From Castor canadensis (taxonomy: Eukaryota > Chordata > Mammalia > Rodentia > Castoridae): a DNA stretch of 64,000 nt. Positions within the stretch are counted from its first letter, which is position 1. Each line of letters opens with the position of its first letter. This document shows positions 46,428-58,975 of the stretch, piece after piece. The position numbers and the translations under genes are program-made. Below the pieces are notes generated by a model. It did not search any database. It was not told where the DNA came from and saw nothing but the letters and a program-made list of their open reading frames with translations. The stretch covers positions 72,945,910 to 73,009,909 of the forward strand of contig NC_133395.1 in NCBI RefSeq assembly GCF_047511655.1. Direction: 5' to 3'.

Positions 46428-48209
46428 AGATTTATACACACACACGGCATAGACCAATACTTCTCAAATATTAATATGGATTCCATACACCCAGGGATGA
46501 TGTCCACAGTGCTACTTGGCCCACACTGCACAGAAAGGGCTAGCAGAATGGTGTGAACTAGGCAAAAGAGTATTAATATATAGTGTGTTGGATGACAGAA
46601 GTCAGTCTGACTGGGAAAAGGTTAACACTGGAAAATCAGGAGGAAAAGTTTGGAACGTTGGATGAGGCCATATTCTGACAGGCTGTGAAGGGATTACTGT
46701 TTTTATAATTCCTTGTGTAGGACCCAGAGAATCTGTAGAACTGTGAGCAGGGGCAGACAGCCTTCAGATACTCACTCTGGTATTTATCTGTTCAACAAAC
46801 ACAAGCAAGGAAGGGTCAAAGATAAGGAGACCCAAGGAAGTCTCCTCCTTGAAGTTTGAGTCTTTTCTTCTGGGAGAAACTGAAATCCCTTCAAGCCAGT
46901 TAAGAGTGACAGAAATGGGAAGATGGTTATTTTAAGTTCATCGAACTCAGAAAGTACGACACTGATCCAGGTCTGGAGACTAGCCTCTCACTTTTGAGCG
47001 TCTCTGGGGTGTCTCTGCTCCTCCTCAGGCATCTGCCTTTCTCACATAACTAGCATTCTTGTAGCTTTCTCTTGCACACAGTCCAGACTGGCTCACAGAT
47101 TTTCTATTTACTGTCCATGACTCACTGAAAACTGTCGTCTGTCTTTTAATTCAAATTCCTAGAGGAAAATGCACTTGTGAATAGAGTACCCTCTCCTTGC
47201 CAGGTAGAGCTGGAGGGAGCTCAAGATCATATGACTCAGTAGGAACTATGGCTTGGCCTTAAAAAGGCTCCCACAGGAACTCCAAAACATACATGCTTAA
47301 TGGGGAGAAAATGCTCAAGAGTAGTTTATTCTAAATGCAGGGTGAGGGGAAGGGGAATAACCAAGCCCTCTCCTATTCTTCTCCTCCAAACTTCCCCAAC
47401 TCAGTACCCACTGTTCCCATTTCCTGACTTCCCATCCATTCAACTCACTGCAGTCTACATTTTGCCTATCAAAGGTCACCTGTGACTTAAATTACTAAAT
47501 ACCAAAAACTGCAACTTCAGTTGTCTCTATGGCTCTGATTTTGCTATGTCAATTAGTACAAGGAACCCAGTTTCTTCACCAACATGCCCAAATTCAATAA
47601 CACCAGGTATGTTTTAACAAGGTAGTATAAGGAAAGATTACATTTATGAGATCTCCTTCTCAGACAATTTCCTTTTCTTTGTTCCTCTCTGCATTCACCA
47701 AGGATAGCTTCTGGCCTCCCTTTCAAAGCTTAGAGCTGGCTGCCCCCCCAGGGTCTGGAGGCTCAGTGTTTTCCAAACCTGAGTGGCTGTCCCACAGAGG
47801 GACTTCTCATCTTATGCACTTACCACAAAGAAAATGTCACTCTTGGTTTCCTCCAGAACCTTCTGCTAGAGGTGTCATTGTCCTCTGTCCAATCATTGCA
47901 GACCCTTGAGGGAGAACTAGAGTTCCGTGAACGAGGTGACCAGGGGTCCCCAATGTCAGCTTAAGCTACCCTCACTGAGATCCAGGAGCAGGCTTATTCC
48001 CATAAAGGTCAGCTATGAATTCAGCACAGCTGAATTGTAATGAAAATAGATTACAAAAATCACATGGAGAATTCAGAGTCCAATCCCTTATTTAGAAAAG
48101 GATATTTATGCTTTCTTATTCTTTAGTAGAAACAGGCTCCCCTTAGAGTATAGCAACTCCACCTCCTCCAGTGCTTGGGTTGGGTGGTTTCTCTCACAGT
48201 TCATACCCA
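46428..48209. other. Intergenic, mostly unassigned
   Basis: Bases 47370-47540 ('cattcaactcactgcagtct', 'caaaggtcacctgtgactt') look like a very old L2/CR1-class LINE piece; the rest is unassigned. Confidence 0.4.
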
Positions 48210-48560
48210 ATAATGTAAATTCTGCTGGCTCTACCTGTAACATGTATGTAACCACATTTCACTACATCTATTACTATCACCCCAGTTCATCAAGGCCATT
48301 CAATCCAACAGCTTCTTGAACTAGTCTTCCTGCCTCCATTCTCCTCCTTTACAATCTGTCCTTATCACATGGCATCTTAGAGCATGACTCCTCAGCTCAA
48401 AACCTCAAATGGCTTTCCAGTTTGCTGAACAGTACAAGACAGTCCTTACACTGACTACAAGTTCCCATATCTGTGCTTCTGTCTCTGACTTCATTTAGTA
48501 GGTAGCTCTCCCTTCTTTACTGCACTGGAGTCACACTGGCCATATTGGAAAATAACAGCT
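48210..48560 (+). mobile_element. L2 relic, sense
   Basis: 'cagctcaaaacctcaaatgg', 'tttgctgaacagtacaagac' and 'gcactggagtcacactggcc' match the 3' coding part of L2 in sense. Confidence 0.6.
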
Positions 48561-48574
48561 AATGTTGGTGGGGG

Positions 48575-48730
48575 TTGCTGATTATTGGCCAGATACTTTC
48601 TAAAATGTATTTAGTTCATTGGAACAGAGACTGAGAGGCTATGCAACTTGATCAAGGTTAAAATCAAGCAGCAGCAAAACTAGGAATGTGACTCAAGCAA
48701 GATCTGATTGTAGAGCTCAGTCTCAACCAT
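48575..48730 (-). mobile_element. MIR SINE
   Basis: 'gctatgcaacttgatcaagg' and 'gcaaaactaggaatgtgact' are antisense MIR core. Confidence 0.55.
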
Positions 48731-50619
48731 ATTGTTGAGCTAGTCTACCTTTGATGCTTGGTATTTTCAGTATAATCTAAGTCTTTTTTTCCCCTTGGGA
48801 ACATTAGATATTTCCCCCAAGGTTAATTTTATTTCATTTGGAATTTGAGATTCTTTGTGCATTACTAGCCAAATTCTATAAAATTCAAGCAGGATTGCGT
48901 GCAAAAAGTATGCTTCATATCTATTAATTTTGACCCTTTAAAATATAATTTGGTCTGTAAATATTTGCAGGCTGTCATAACCACTTCTTGGAGGTTTTGT
49001 TTCGGAACTCAATTTCTCTAATTTGAGTATGGAGAATGTCTGCAATCTTCCCTGGGATATTCCTTTCATAATATTCTTCACCTGTATTTTATCCATTTTG
49101 TTCCTTAATGAGGGTTAATCAGAGTGGAAGGACACAGGTGTCAGGATGTGGTGACTATTCACAGCTCCCTGGATGTGGTGACTATTCACAACTCCCCTGA
49201 TGGTTCTTCTCATTCCTTATCATTTGAAGACGGCAGCTCTATCTGGGCCCTCCATTTATATTATACAGAACACTATAAGGAAAACTGGCTACCTGAAGCA
49301 GTTGGAAGTTTAAATTTGGGTTTCATAACACACTCTCCTCAAGGAGATGGGGCACATCCACATGCAGCTGCATAACCCCTGCAGAGCAAGAGATAAGCAT
49401 GGCTCACAGCAAAGCCCAACAGATCCTCTCAGTGGAATTCAGGCTCCAGGGCAAGTGGAGTGTGCAGAAGTGTTTCCCTCCCTCAGTGGTTTCAGATCAT
49501 CTCGTCCCTCCACTTGAAAACTTGAATCACTTGAAAATACAGTGATTCAAAGAGATTTCTCATCAATCCCATATCCCTTGTCATATAGGGTGTGAACTAT
49601 GTCCCTTCAAGGTTCTGCCAGAAAGTCCTGAAGTGGCCTTTTCATGATGGTGGTATTTTCCTTTAGAATTCCTTCCCGAGTTTGAGAGGTCTTTGCCATT
49701 GTTTTGGAATTCACTTTAAGTTCGATAATACTTGGCAGATAGTCTCCCTTGTTTGTGGTATAAATTTATAGCTGCTTCTTTGTTTAATAGAATATGAAGT
49801 TTTTTGCTTATTTCTATTTAGTTTTGTTTTGAATGGTGACAGCAGCATGGAAAGGAAAGTCTTGTGGTTTAAAAAGTGAAGTAACTAGGACATCATGAAG
49901 GTCTCTATCCAAGGTAACTGAAGAAACACAGTATCACAATGAAGAAGACAGGTGGAAGGGAATGGCAGGGAAAGAGAAAGATGAAGTTGTTGGAAATCCA
50001 AATACTTGGTCAAGAGAGGCTATGATTAGAGCTCAGAAATCAGTATTGGAAACAGACTGGGAGTTATGTATTGTAGGTGAAACTGTGCTAAGAACTTGTA
50101 GCACCAATGGAGAAAAGTTTAAGTAGCAAAAATAGTCACAATATTTGTGACTTAACCATATTTGGTCTTAGCTATTGTATAACCAAGGGGAGCCAAAGGA
50201 TACGCTTCACATTAACAGCAGAAGGTAAGGAAAGAAGGAGCTTGGCCTCAGATTTGGGTTTGGTTAAGATTACAGACTGCGACATAATAAATAGCAATCA
50301 AAACAAAAACAATGGGCAAGACAAACTAGTTTTGGCAATGAGCAAAAGTCTGGTATTTGAGAAACCATCAAGGGTGGATGCTAGAACAAGGCAATTTAAC
50401 TTGGATATTCCCTACCTTTGATCCGTATATATCTCAATTTTGTGTGTATCCTTCCTTTTCAGTTAAATATGTTAAAGACAAGTATTATCCTCTTGTCCAA
50501 AAGTGGGCTATGATCCCAGTAACTGAGTTTCATAACACATGGTTTGATAGCTAAAGACTAACGACTATATCTTTCATATGTAGCATGCTTTATATTTACA
50601 AATGTTTACATACCATATT
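48731..50619. other. Intergenic, one tandem duplication
   Basis: Besides the 27-bp duplication at 49144-49197 nothing is assignable. ORFs at 49124-49375 and 50107-50421 have no family wording. Confidence 0.45.
49144..49197 (+). repeat. 27-bp tandem duplication
   Basis: Two adjacent 27-base copies starting ggatgtggtgactattcaca, with few mismatches. Confidence 0.85.
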
Positions 50620-50770
50620 TTATTTGGCTAGCTATACTTTGAGTTTTTAAAGCTATTTATTCCCATTCTATAGATGAGGAAACTGCAGTGCAGATAGGTA
50701 CAGGACTTGCCTAAGACTGTGCACCTAGGTATTTGCAGAGCTTGTAGGACCAAGGCTCTATTACCTTTAT
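50620..50770 (-). mobile_element. MIR SINE
   Basis: 'ttcccattctatagatgagg', 'aaactgcagtgcagataggt' and 'acttgcctaagactgtgcac' are antisense MIR core, well preserved. Confidence 0.7.
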
Positions 50771-51899
50771 ACCTGAAGTTAACACAAAGAATGGACACAT
50801 CTGTATCTACATAGTTTCAATAAATGTCTTTCCCATATACATAACATTATTCAAATGTGTGTGGACAGAGAAATAAATATTTACTGACAACAGAAACATA
50901 CTACCTACATTTAGGCACAGTCAAAAGTACCCTTGAAGACAGGTAGTCCTTATAAGAGTTACTTCTTTTTGTTAAAATGCTTGCCTTTTATATTGTATCC
51001 CATCTTATTATACTATATGTTATTGTGAAGATTAAAGAATTTTGAAAAAAAGTATAATCATGTCTTTCCAAGGGAATGGTTTTAAAAATCAGAATACATT
51101 AATGTGATTGTAATGAAGTATTATGTCTATCTGTATACACACAGATAGTTCTGAAACATTACTGAAACTACAATTACTATTTGCAGAAGTCAGTAAAATC
51201 GTTTTTTGCCTCCAGGTAGAGAACAAAAAGTTGACAATTGTTAAAGTATCAACTAAGGAATAAAGGGGGAAAAATCACCAGTGAAAATGACATTCAGAAA
51301 GGCAGGGGGAAAAAAACCAGCTAGAAAAGCGTAACAGGAGCCAGCAGGTGACAGAGCAGTCACAAAGGGGGCCGAGGAGAATTATATTCAGTCATTGGAG
51401 ACCTCCAGCAACAGTGCTATAACATGAGCTGCTTATACTGGGCTGGCTAGCTGATACCCTGAGGAACTGAGGTTCCTCCAACTTGTGGGATGAGCAGTAG
51501 TAGTAAAATGACACAGCAAAGGTAACAGATTTAAAAATAAAAAGGCAAGTCAGTAAGGCTCAAAGATGATGGACCACATACAGGTATATAGAAGTTTTAA
51601 GCCACAAATAAAATGGGTAAGAATTCAACATAAGCGCTGCAATGAGGGTGAAATTCCACCATATCTAGACAGAAGACTGAGTGCTGGCAACTATCTTCCC
51701 TCCTAAAATAATGGAATACAAAACACACATACAGTTCAGATAAACCACAATAATAAGAAATGTAGAAATCTTAACACATTCTAGAAAAGCAAAATTTTAG
51801 AATGAATCAGAGTACAGACATATTCCAGAAAAAAAGGGATTGCTAGAGTAAAGTTTAGATGTAAAAAGCAAATGGCTCTAAAAATCTTAACAAGAAGCA
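50771..51899. other. Intergenic, AT-rich
   Basis: No secure feature; the A-rich end (51520-51890) may be ancient L1. Confidence 0.4.
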
Positions 51900-52112
51900 G
51901 AGGGTCAGTGGCTCACACCTGTAATCCCAGCTACTCAGGAAGCTGAGATTGGAAGAACTGTGATTCAAGGCAAACCTGTGCAAATAGTTTGGAAAACCCC
52001 CCTCTCCAAAATAATCAGCGAAATGGTCTAGGGATATGGTTCAAGCAGTAGAGAGCCTGCTATGCAAGCAAGAAGCCCTAAATTTAAATCTCAGTCCTAC
52101 AAAAAAAAAAAA
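51900..52112 (+). mobile_element. Composite B1-ID SINE
   Basis: B1-like unit ('gtcagtggctcacacctgta', 'atcccagctactcaggaagc') plus ID-like unit ('gtctagggatatggttcaag') and an A12 tail. Confidence 0.85.
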
Positions 52113-52194
52113 GACTGACAAGAGTTCCAGAAGCAGAGAAGTTGAGGAAAAGAAACACTAAATATGGCTATGTGCTGTGTTTAAGTCACATGGA

Positions 52195-52290
52195 GGGCTG
52201 GGAATGTAACTTAATGACAGATTACTCACCAACATGCACAAAGCCCTAGGTTCAATCTCTAACACCACAGAAAAATAGAAAATAAAAATA
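52195..52290 (+). mobile_element. ID-like SINE
   Basis: 'gggctgggaatgtaacttaa' and 'gccctaggttcaatctctaa' with an A-rich tail. Confidence 0.8.
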
Positions 52291-53169
52291 ATTTATTTCT
52301 CTGTGACACAGAGAAGATGGAGGTATCAAATACTAATAAAAAGTATACAAAGATTAAAATCAAAGAAATAGAATTCAAGCAAAAAAGCACTAAAGGGAAA
52401 AAGGGAGATGTTTTATACAATCCATTAAGAATACATGTCAGTCATAGAATTCCTAACTTCACCACTTGGAAATAAATAAAGTTAACTCTGACAGAAATAC
52501 AAAGACAGATACAGTCATGATCTTTATGTGAGATATTAACAACTTTCTCCCCTACACCAGTAAGACACACAAAAATAAAACTAACCTATAAAAATTTAAA
52601 TAACCCAATAAATGAATTAAAATTACAGATACACGTATACAAATTTATACAGGTGAATAAAACCTTTTTCAGATACATGTAGAAACACAAAACTCAATAC
52701 AGATCAAGAAACAAATTACACAAGTGACATTCTAGGACAATTTATTTACATTAGAAGTTAATCATAAAAAGTTGAAATGAAAAACAGCCCCCTTCAAAGT
52801 TATTCTAAATAAACTTTAAATCCTTTAGCAGGAAAAAAAGCTCCAGTAAGCTTTAGAAGCTAAACTAAAATTGTAAGCTATTTAGAAAGGAGCAACAAGG
52901 AACATTATAAAACAAAACCTGTGTGATGTAATCAAGCTATACTTAGAAGAGGAATGCATACATAAGAAAACAAACTGCAAGTGAACTAAGCATATAACCC
53001 AAGTGACTAAAAGAACTACAAGTTCATTCAAATAATGTTGAAAGAAGGAAGATCACTGCGGAAATTATAGAAACAGTGAATACTTTGTCTATAAAACCAA
53101 AAGCTGGTTCTTAGAAATTTCCCATGAATCCCAATGGTAAAGGTTAAAAAAAAAAAAAAAAGAGTTCTT

Positions 53170-53251
53170 GGGCTGGCTAGTGTGCCTGCCTAGCAAGAAG
53201 CACAGGCTCAGAGTTCAAAGCCCAGCACTGCAGGAAAACAAGAAAGAAAAG
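53170..53251 (+). mobile_element. ID-like SINE, internally shortened
   Basis: 'gggctggctagtgtgcctgc' shows the A-box region partly deleted; 'cagagttcaaagcccagcac' is the B box. Confidence 0.75.
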
Positions 53252-53301
53252 TTGTTGCAGAGTTTTACAAACAAGATAAATAAACTTTATAATTTCCTAG
53301 C

Positions 53302-53633
53302 AAGGACAGGGGTAGTATCTCACACCTGTAATCCCAGCTACTGAGGAAGCAGAGATTGGGAGGACTGTGATTTGAGGCCAGCCTGGGCAAAAAGTTAGCA
53401 AGACTCCATTTCAACAAATAAACTGGACATGGTGCTTCACACCTGTAATTCCAGCTACTCCAAATGAATAGGTAGGAGAATTGAGGTCTGAAGCCAGCCC
53501 AGACAAAAGGGTAAGACCCAATCTGAAAAAAAAGTAACTAATATAGAAAGGACTGGGGCATGTCTCAAATGGTAGAGCACGTGCCTAGCAAGCACAAGGC
53601 CCTGAGCTCAAACTCCAGTATTACAAAAAAAAA
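53302..53633 (+). mobile_element. Composite B1-B1-ID SINE
   Basis: First B1-like unit 'ggggtagtatctcacacctg', second 'aactggacatggtgcttcac', ID-like unit 'ggactggggcatgtctcaaa' to 'aactccagtattac', then an A9 tail. Confidence 0.88.
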
Positions 53634-55172
53634 TTTTTCCCACCAAATTTTCAAACCTAAAAATGCACAATTTCTAAGGAAAACATGAATTAAAAAATTT
53701 ACGTCACCTACCATTAAAGTAAGCTAAAAAGATAAAAAGCTTCAGCTCCTAAAAGAGTAGCCAACCAGCTTTTACTAAGATGCTAGGTAGATTGACCTAA
53801 TCTTCCTATATACCGCCCAAGCAATGACTACAAGTGATTCTCAAAAAAGACACAGTTCTCATGATTGATGGGAAAGGAGGATAGACAGCCACATATATAC
53901 CTATACTCATAAATGGAAAAATTCCCTACCATAAAGATGGCCATTCTTCATCTTTCAATTTCAATGTAGTTTCATTAAAAATCCTAAAGATTTTTCCCCA
54001 GAATTTGGTAACCTGATTTAAAAATGATATGAAGGTGTAAAACGACAAGAACAGCCAAGACACTTAACAGTATTAAGATTGAAGATGCCTTACTATAAAA
54101 CTATAGTAATTAAGATGCACTGCTTATAGAATGACACTATAAACTAATGGAACAGTAAGGGCAGCCTAGAAATAGACCTCAGTATAGAAAGGCATTCAGT
54201 GTTTTAGAAATACAGCATCCTGAATTGAAGTAGAAAGAATAAACTGCCCTGTAAGTAAAGCAGAGACAAACTGGAAAAGATAAAATGAGATCTAGAGCAT
54301 AGTTAATTTCAAATGATGCAAGAGTAAAAGTGAAAACCAGGAGATTTTTATACATAGTTGGTGGGAATATAAAGTAATACAGCTATTTTGGAATAAAATT
54401 TAGAAATACCTTGAAAGTAGAATACCCATATTCTCAACATTTTCATTCAGAATTATTACTTATGAGACAGAAATGTTTACTTTTGCACTATTTGTAATAA
54501 AAAATGTAAACCAATGTGAAAATCCATCAAAAAGGAAAATGATTAACTGTGGTATATTTGCACAGTAGAATGCTTTATCACAGTGAAGAGGAATTAAGTA
54601 TAGGATTTAATCAAATCTAAGGTGACATCAAATATAAGGTAAACCATTATTCATCAGGAAAGAAAATGCTGCCAATTTTGACACCACTGGTTTAAGAAGC
54701 ATCCCAATTTCAGAGATGCTTCATTGCAAACAAGACCAAATGACATTGTCAACATGGAGAAATCTCAAAGACACTATTAGGTTAAATTCAGGATTCAAAG
54801 GATAGATGTCTTCATAAAATTTTTAAAAACAAAATTAAGTATTTTAAAAGTGCACACATGTAAAATGAAAACACGCACAGAAATTATCTACATCGATATC
54901 TCAGTAAAAAAAGAGGAATGAAGTTATCATCCTTAGCTACATCATTTTACATTAAAAACAAACAAAAAAGGGACTCCAGCTTTGACATACCTTTTTCATA
55001 AGCTAGAAGTGAGTTTATCCTTCCCACCAAACGACAGGAGCCAATCAATCATTCCACAGCCTCCATGACACAGTCATTTATAGATTGTTTATTATCAAAC
55101 AAGATTAAAAATAAAATTTGTTAAGCATTCCTCAAGAGAATTTATTGCTCACCCACAGAGAGTGGAGAGGGA

Positions 55173-55175
<3 letters not shown>

Positions 55176-55222
<47 letters not shown>
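55176..55222 (+). repeat. TG microsatellite
   Basis: About 22 TG units, followed by ggagggagga. Confidence 0.92.
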
Positions 55223-55223
<1 letters not shown>

Positions 55224-55439
55224 GGAGGGAGGAGGGAGTTCTTGCAAACTAAAACAAACACAGTAAAAAATAACATCTTTTAAACTTCATGTGATCATGA
55301 ATATCTACTACATTATTTCCTGGATGTCTGAAATGTTTTTACTTGAAAAAATTAAAGTTAAAGATCACAAAGTGCTTTTTTAAGGGTAAGTGTATCAAAA
55401 TGTCAGGAAACAACTCCTACATATAAACTGTTTTCACAG

Positions 55440-56110
55440 GAAAATATGAACAGATCTCCAACTCATTCTAAAAGACTAGCAAAACCTCTTATACCAATTC
55501 TGGAATAAGGACAGGACAACAAAGAAAACTATAAACGAACCCAACATGGACTTAAGAATACTAATAGACTAGCAAACTGAACTGAGTAGCATGATCCAGC
55601 TGGGTTAATACTACAAAAGCATGGATAAGTATATGTGATATCTACTAATATAATTCATTACATTAACAATTATAGTTCCAATACATAAACTACCATGCAA
55701 ACATGGACTTCAACATGCATTCCAAGTTTTATTTTTAATAGCCTTGATTAGAAATAGAAACTCTCTTAAACGGGAAAAAGAACACTTTGTATTATTATAG
55801 CAATACCCTGGAAGAGCCAAGAAAAATTTCAGGCAAGAAAAACATTATGTATAAGAACAATTTAAGTAATACTGACAAAACTATTTGCAGACAATGTTAT
55901 TTAACAAATCCAAGCAAACTAGTGAAAAACTATTAGAATAAGAAGACAGCAAAGCAATGGCATAGCAGCCATAACCTATCAGAAAATAATGGAATGACTG
56001 TGACAATGTTAACAATAGTAATAAAGCCCATAAAATATTTTAAAAGGTACAAAACCTATTCTTATGAAAATAAAATTCTATTGAAAGGAAGGCCTTTTAA
56101 AAAATTCTTT
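55440..56110 (+). mobile_element. Ancient sense L1 RT-region relic
   Basis: 'tctggaataaggacaggaca', 'agactagcaaactgaactga' and 'tgtgatatctactaatataa' resemble the reverse-transcriptase part of old L1 ORF2. It comes after C-terminal material at 54 kb, so it is probably a second element rather than the same copy. Confidence 0.45.
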
Positions 56111-56227
56111 CTCAGTGGGAAGAGTCAATATTGTAAAGATATTCCTTTTCCTTTTTTGCAAACTAAACTTTTAGTATCATTCCTATCAAGAGATACCAAC
56201 AGGATCTTTATTTTACTATTATTTAAT

Positions 56228-56708
56228 GGTGCTACTGGGGGTTGAACTCAGGACATCACAGTTACTAGGCAGGTGCTCTACCACTTGAGCCATACCCCAG
56301 TCCTCTTTTTCTTTAGTTATTTTTCTGGTAGGGTTTGCCCTTGAACTACAATCCTCTTATCAATGGTTTCTCATGTAGTTGGGATTATAGACATGGACCA
56401 TCACACTGCTTGTCTGGTTTTCTAGGTGGGCTTCATGCTTGAGTCATACCTCCAGTTTATTTTGTTCTGGTTACTTTGGAGATGGGGTCTTGTGAACTAT
56501 TTGCCCTGGCTGGCCTTGTACCATGATTCTCCTGATCTCTGCCTCCCAAGTAGCTAGGATTACAGTCATAAGCCACCAGTAACCAGCTCCCGTTTGTTGA
56601 GATAGGCATCTCATTAACTTTTTTCCTGGTTTTGCCTTGAACTGCAATCCTCCGAATATCTGCTTCTAGGGTGGCTGGGATTAGAGGCATGAACCACTGC
56701 ATCTAGCC
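56228..56708 (-). mobile_element. Long composite SINE, antisense
   Basis: From left: antisense ID-like unit ('ggggttgaactcaggacatc' to 'gagccataccccagtcc'), then three B1-like blocks, each with 'gggattataga', 'aggattacagtcat' or 'gggattagaggcat' wording. It may be two adjacent composites. Confidence 0.8.
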
Positions 56709-57014
56709 TTATTCAACTAATCTTGACTTATGAATATTTCAGGTAGTACAAAAAGAGGATGCTCTGGAGTATAACAGGTATGATCACACCTTCCTTCATC
56801 ATTTCAAATATGAAAGTCTTGACTGAACCAATCTCTGGTCCTGCTTCCTCACTTATTAAGGGTACATCATTCAACTACAACATACAGCTACAGTGAGGAT
56901 TGTTAAGACATGGAAATACAGTTAAAGCTTTTAGTAAGATATATGGTAAAATAAATACAAAGTTCTTCATTTTTAATCCAACTTCTTTAATGTCTGTTCT
57001 TTTCAATAATTTTA

Positions 57015-57500
57015 CATTTACCCAACAAACTTTTGAATACTCACTCTGAGCACTAGGTACTGTGCTAAGTCCTAAAGATAAAATAGTAAACAAAAATACC
57101 ATGTCTGTCTTCATGTAGCTTACCATCATAGAGGCAGTGGTACAGGCATTAATCAAACACTTCAAATGTCAACTGTGCTAAGTTCTATGAAGGAGAGAGC
57201 TAAGCAAGCAAATAATATTAGGGTTTGCTCTTATCGTGGAAATTCTCACTTGTAGGGTAAGTAGGCAATAAGTAGGCACAGTGAAATGAGGAAGACTATT
57301 CCAGGCAGAAAGAAAAAAAAATGTATCTTTTGAGTTTGTAATATATTTTCATTTCTACCCAACTGATTAACTTGGGACAACAAACTGAAGCAACAATATA
57401 GCCAGCACAGAACATGAAGGACCAAAGATGCAGAGCTTTGTAGGGCACATTATCCTGAAAGCAATAGTAAATTATTAAAGTGCTGTGGGGTTTATGTTGG
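57015..57500 (-). mobile_element. L2 relic, antisense
   Basis: 'actattccaggcagaaagaa' and 'gagctttgtagggcacatta' match antisense L2; the left part ('agcactaggtactgtgctaa') fits the same element or a related repeat. Confidence 0.45.
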
Positions 57501-58506
57501 CAGTCATTGTTGCTGCTGTTGGGTGCAAATGGAATCACTTTATTTCGCAAAAGTACGGGTACTCTATGAAAACAAATTTGAGGTGGAACAAGAAAATGCC
57601 CTTCAAAATATGAAGGTACAATAAAGACCTTTCAAGAAACAAAAGCTGCCTGAGTTAACTACCAGCAGACTTACACAACAAGCAATGTTAAAAGTTCTTC
57701 AGGATGGAGGAAAATGAATTAAGAAGATGTACAAAACAACTGGAGGGAAGAGGGCACAAGAAAAAGAGAAAATGTATGGATAAACATGAAAGGATACTGT
57801 CTCTTCAAAGCAACAATAATACTGTGGCATTTGTAACTATGAAATATAACAACTACAGTACAAAGGACACACAGCAAATAGAGCTGAATTGTTTTAAACT
57901 GCTTGCACTGATCTTAAGATGGTAAAAACATTTATACAACACAGACTGCAGTAAATCAAACACATATATATTGCAAACTACTGGGTAAACCTTTTTAAAA
58001 AATACTATCAAGTACAACTAACATTAAGTATAACTAATAAACGGAATCAAATCAAACAGTAAGAAGTGATAACAAATAAATCAGTAAGAAGTACTTCACT
58101 GAGCTAAAAGAAGGTAGGAAAAAGAGAAAATAAAGGAGAGAACAGGAAAAAAAGTAACATGGCAGACTAAATGATAACAATGGATAAAGTCTTCAAATTA
58201 GATAAAAGAGTAAGATCTGAATAAAACACTTTTATGACATACTTTAACCGTAAGGATGCAAATACTTAAAACTTACACAGCTACACCAAAGTATTACATA
58301 AAGTAGATATAAAGTATTAATACAGATAGCAACATTTTATAACTATAAAATATCACTTAGTCATGAATAGCTATCCTAAATTTTACACAAAGAACTACAG
58401 AGTTTCCAAGTATATAAAACTTCTCCCCCAATCTTTTCTATTCTCTATCCTGCTTTTTCTTTAATTCACTGCACTTTTCCACAACCTAGTAGTTTAATTA
58501 TTTTTT
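57501..58506. other. Intergenic, AT-rich
   Basis: No repeat family recognised with confidence; ORF 57704-57925 is A-rich and not credible. Confidence 0.45.
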
Positions 58507-58598
58507 GCTGGACTGGTGGAGTGGCAAGTGGTGGAGTGCCTGCCTAGAAAGCGTGAGGCCCTGAGTTCAAACTCCAGTACCACCAAAAGCAAAAACAG
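58507..58598 (+). mobile_element. ID-like SINE
   Basis: 'gctggactggtggagtggca' and 'ctgagttcaaactccagtac', tail 'aaaagcaaaaac'. Confidence 0.87.
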
Positions 58599-58765
58599 TT
58601 TATTTGTTGCTTGCTCACCTACCCACAACACAATGTAAGTGCCACAAAGGTAGAGAATCAGTCTGTGTTGATCACACTTTATCTACAATAACACTGACTG
58701 AAATTTGTGAGTGACTGGCATATATTAGGCACTTAATAAATATTTGCCAAAAAAATTGGTAAAAC

Positions 58766-58855
58766 TGAGGGTCATGGATGTAACTCAGTGATAGAGTACT
58801 TGCCTAGCATGTTACCCTGAGTTTGTGATCCCAGCACTAACCCCCAACCCCAAAA
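58766..58855 (+). mobile_element. ID-like SINE, diverged
   Basis: 'gtcatggatgtaactcagtg', 'agagtacttgcctagcatgt' and 'gtgatcccagcactaa'. Confidence 0.75.
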
Positions 58856-58868
58856 AGATGGTAAATTT

Positions 58869-58947
58869 GGACTAGGACATGGGGGCTCAAGTTGTAGAGT
58901 GCTGGCCTAGCAAGCACAAGGTACTGAGTTTAATCCACAGTATGGGG
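58869..58947 (+). mobile_element. ID-like SINE
   Basis: 'ggactaggacatgggggctc' and 'gtactgagtttaatccacag'; its tail has become a GGAA-rich run. Confidence 0.8.
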
Positions 58948-58975
58948 AGGAAGGAAGGGAGGAAGGGAGGGAGGA
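58944..58975 (+). repeat. GGAA/GGGA-rich run
   Basis: Imperfect ggaagggaggaa repeat at the end of a SINE. GGAA runs can bind ETS-family factors; nothing else supports that here. Confidence 0.7.

Larger units (their letters stand above)
52291..54900 (+). mobile_element. Ancient sense L1 relic, broken by SINEs
   Basis: AT-rich decayed L1 ORF2 in sense. 'accaaaagctggttctta' (about 53096), 'actataaaactatagtaatt' (about 54092) and 'gttggtgggaatataaagta' (54357) appear in the order expected for ORF2. SINEs at 53170-53251 and 53302-53633 interrupt it. No frame survives. Confidence 0.55.
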
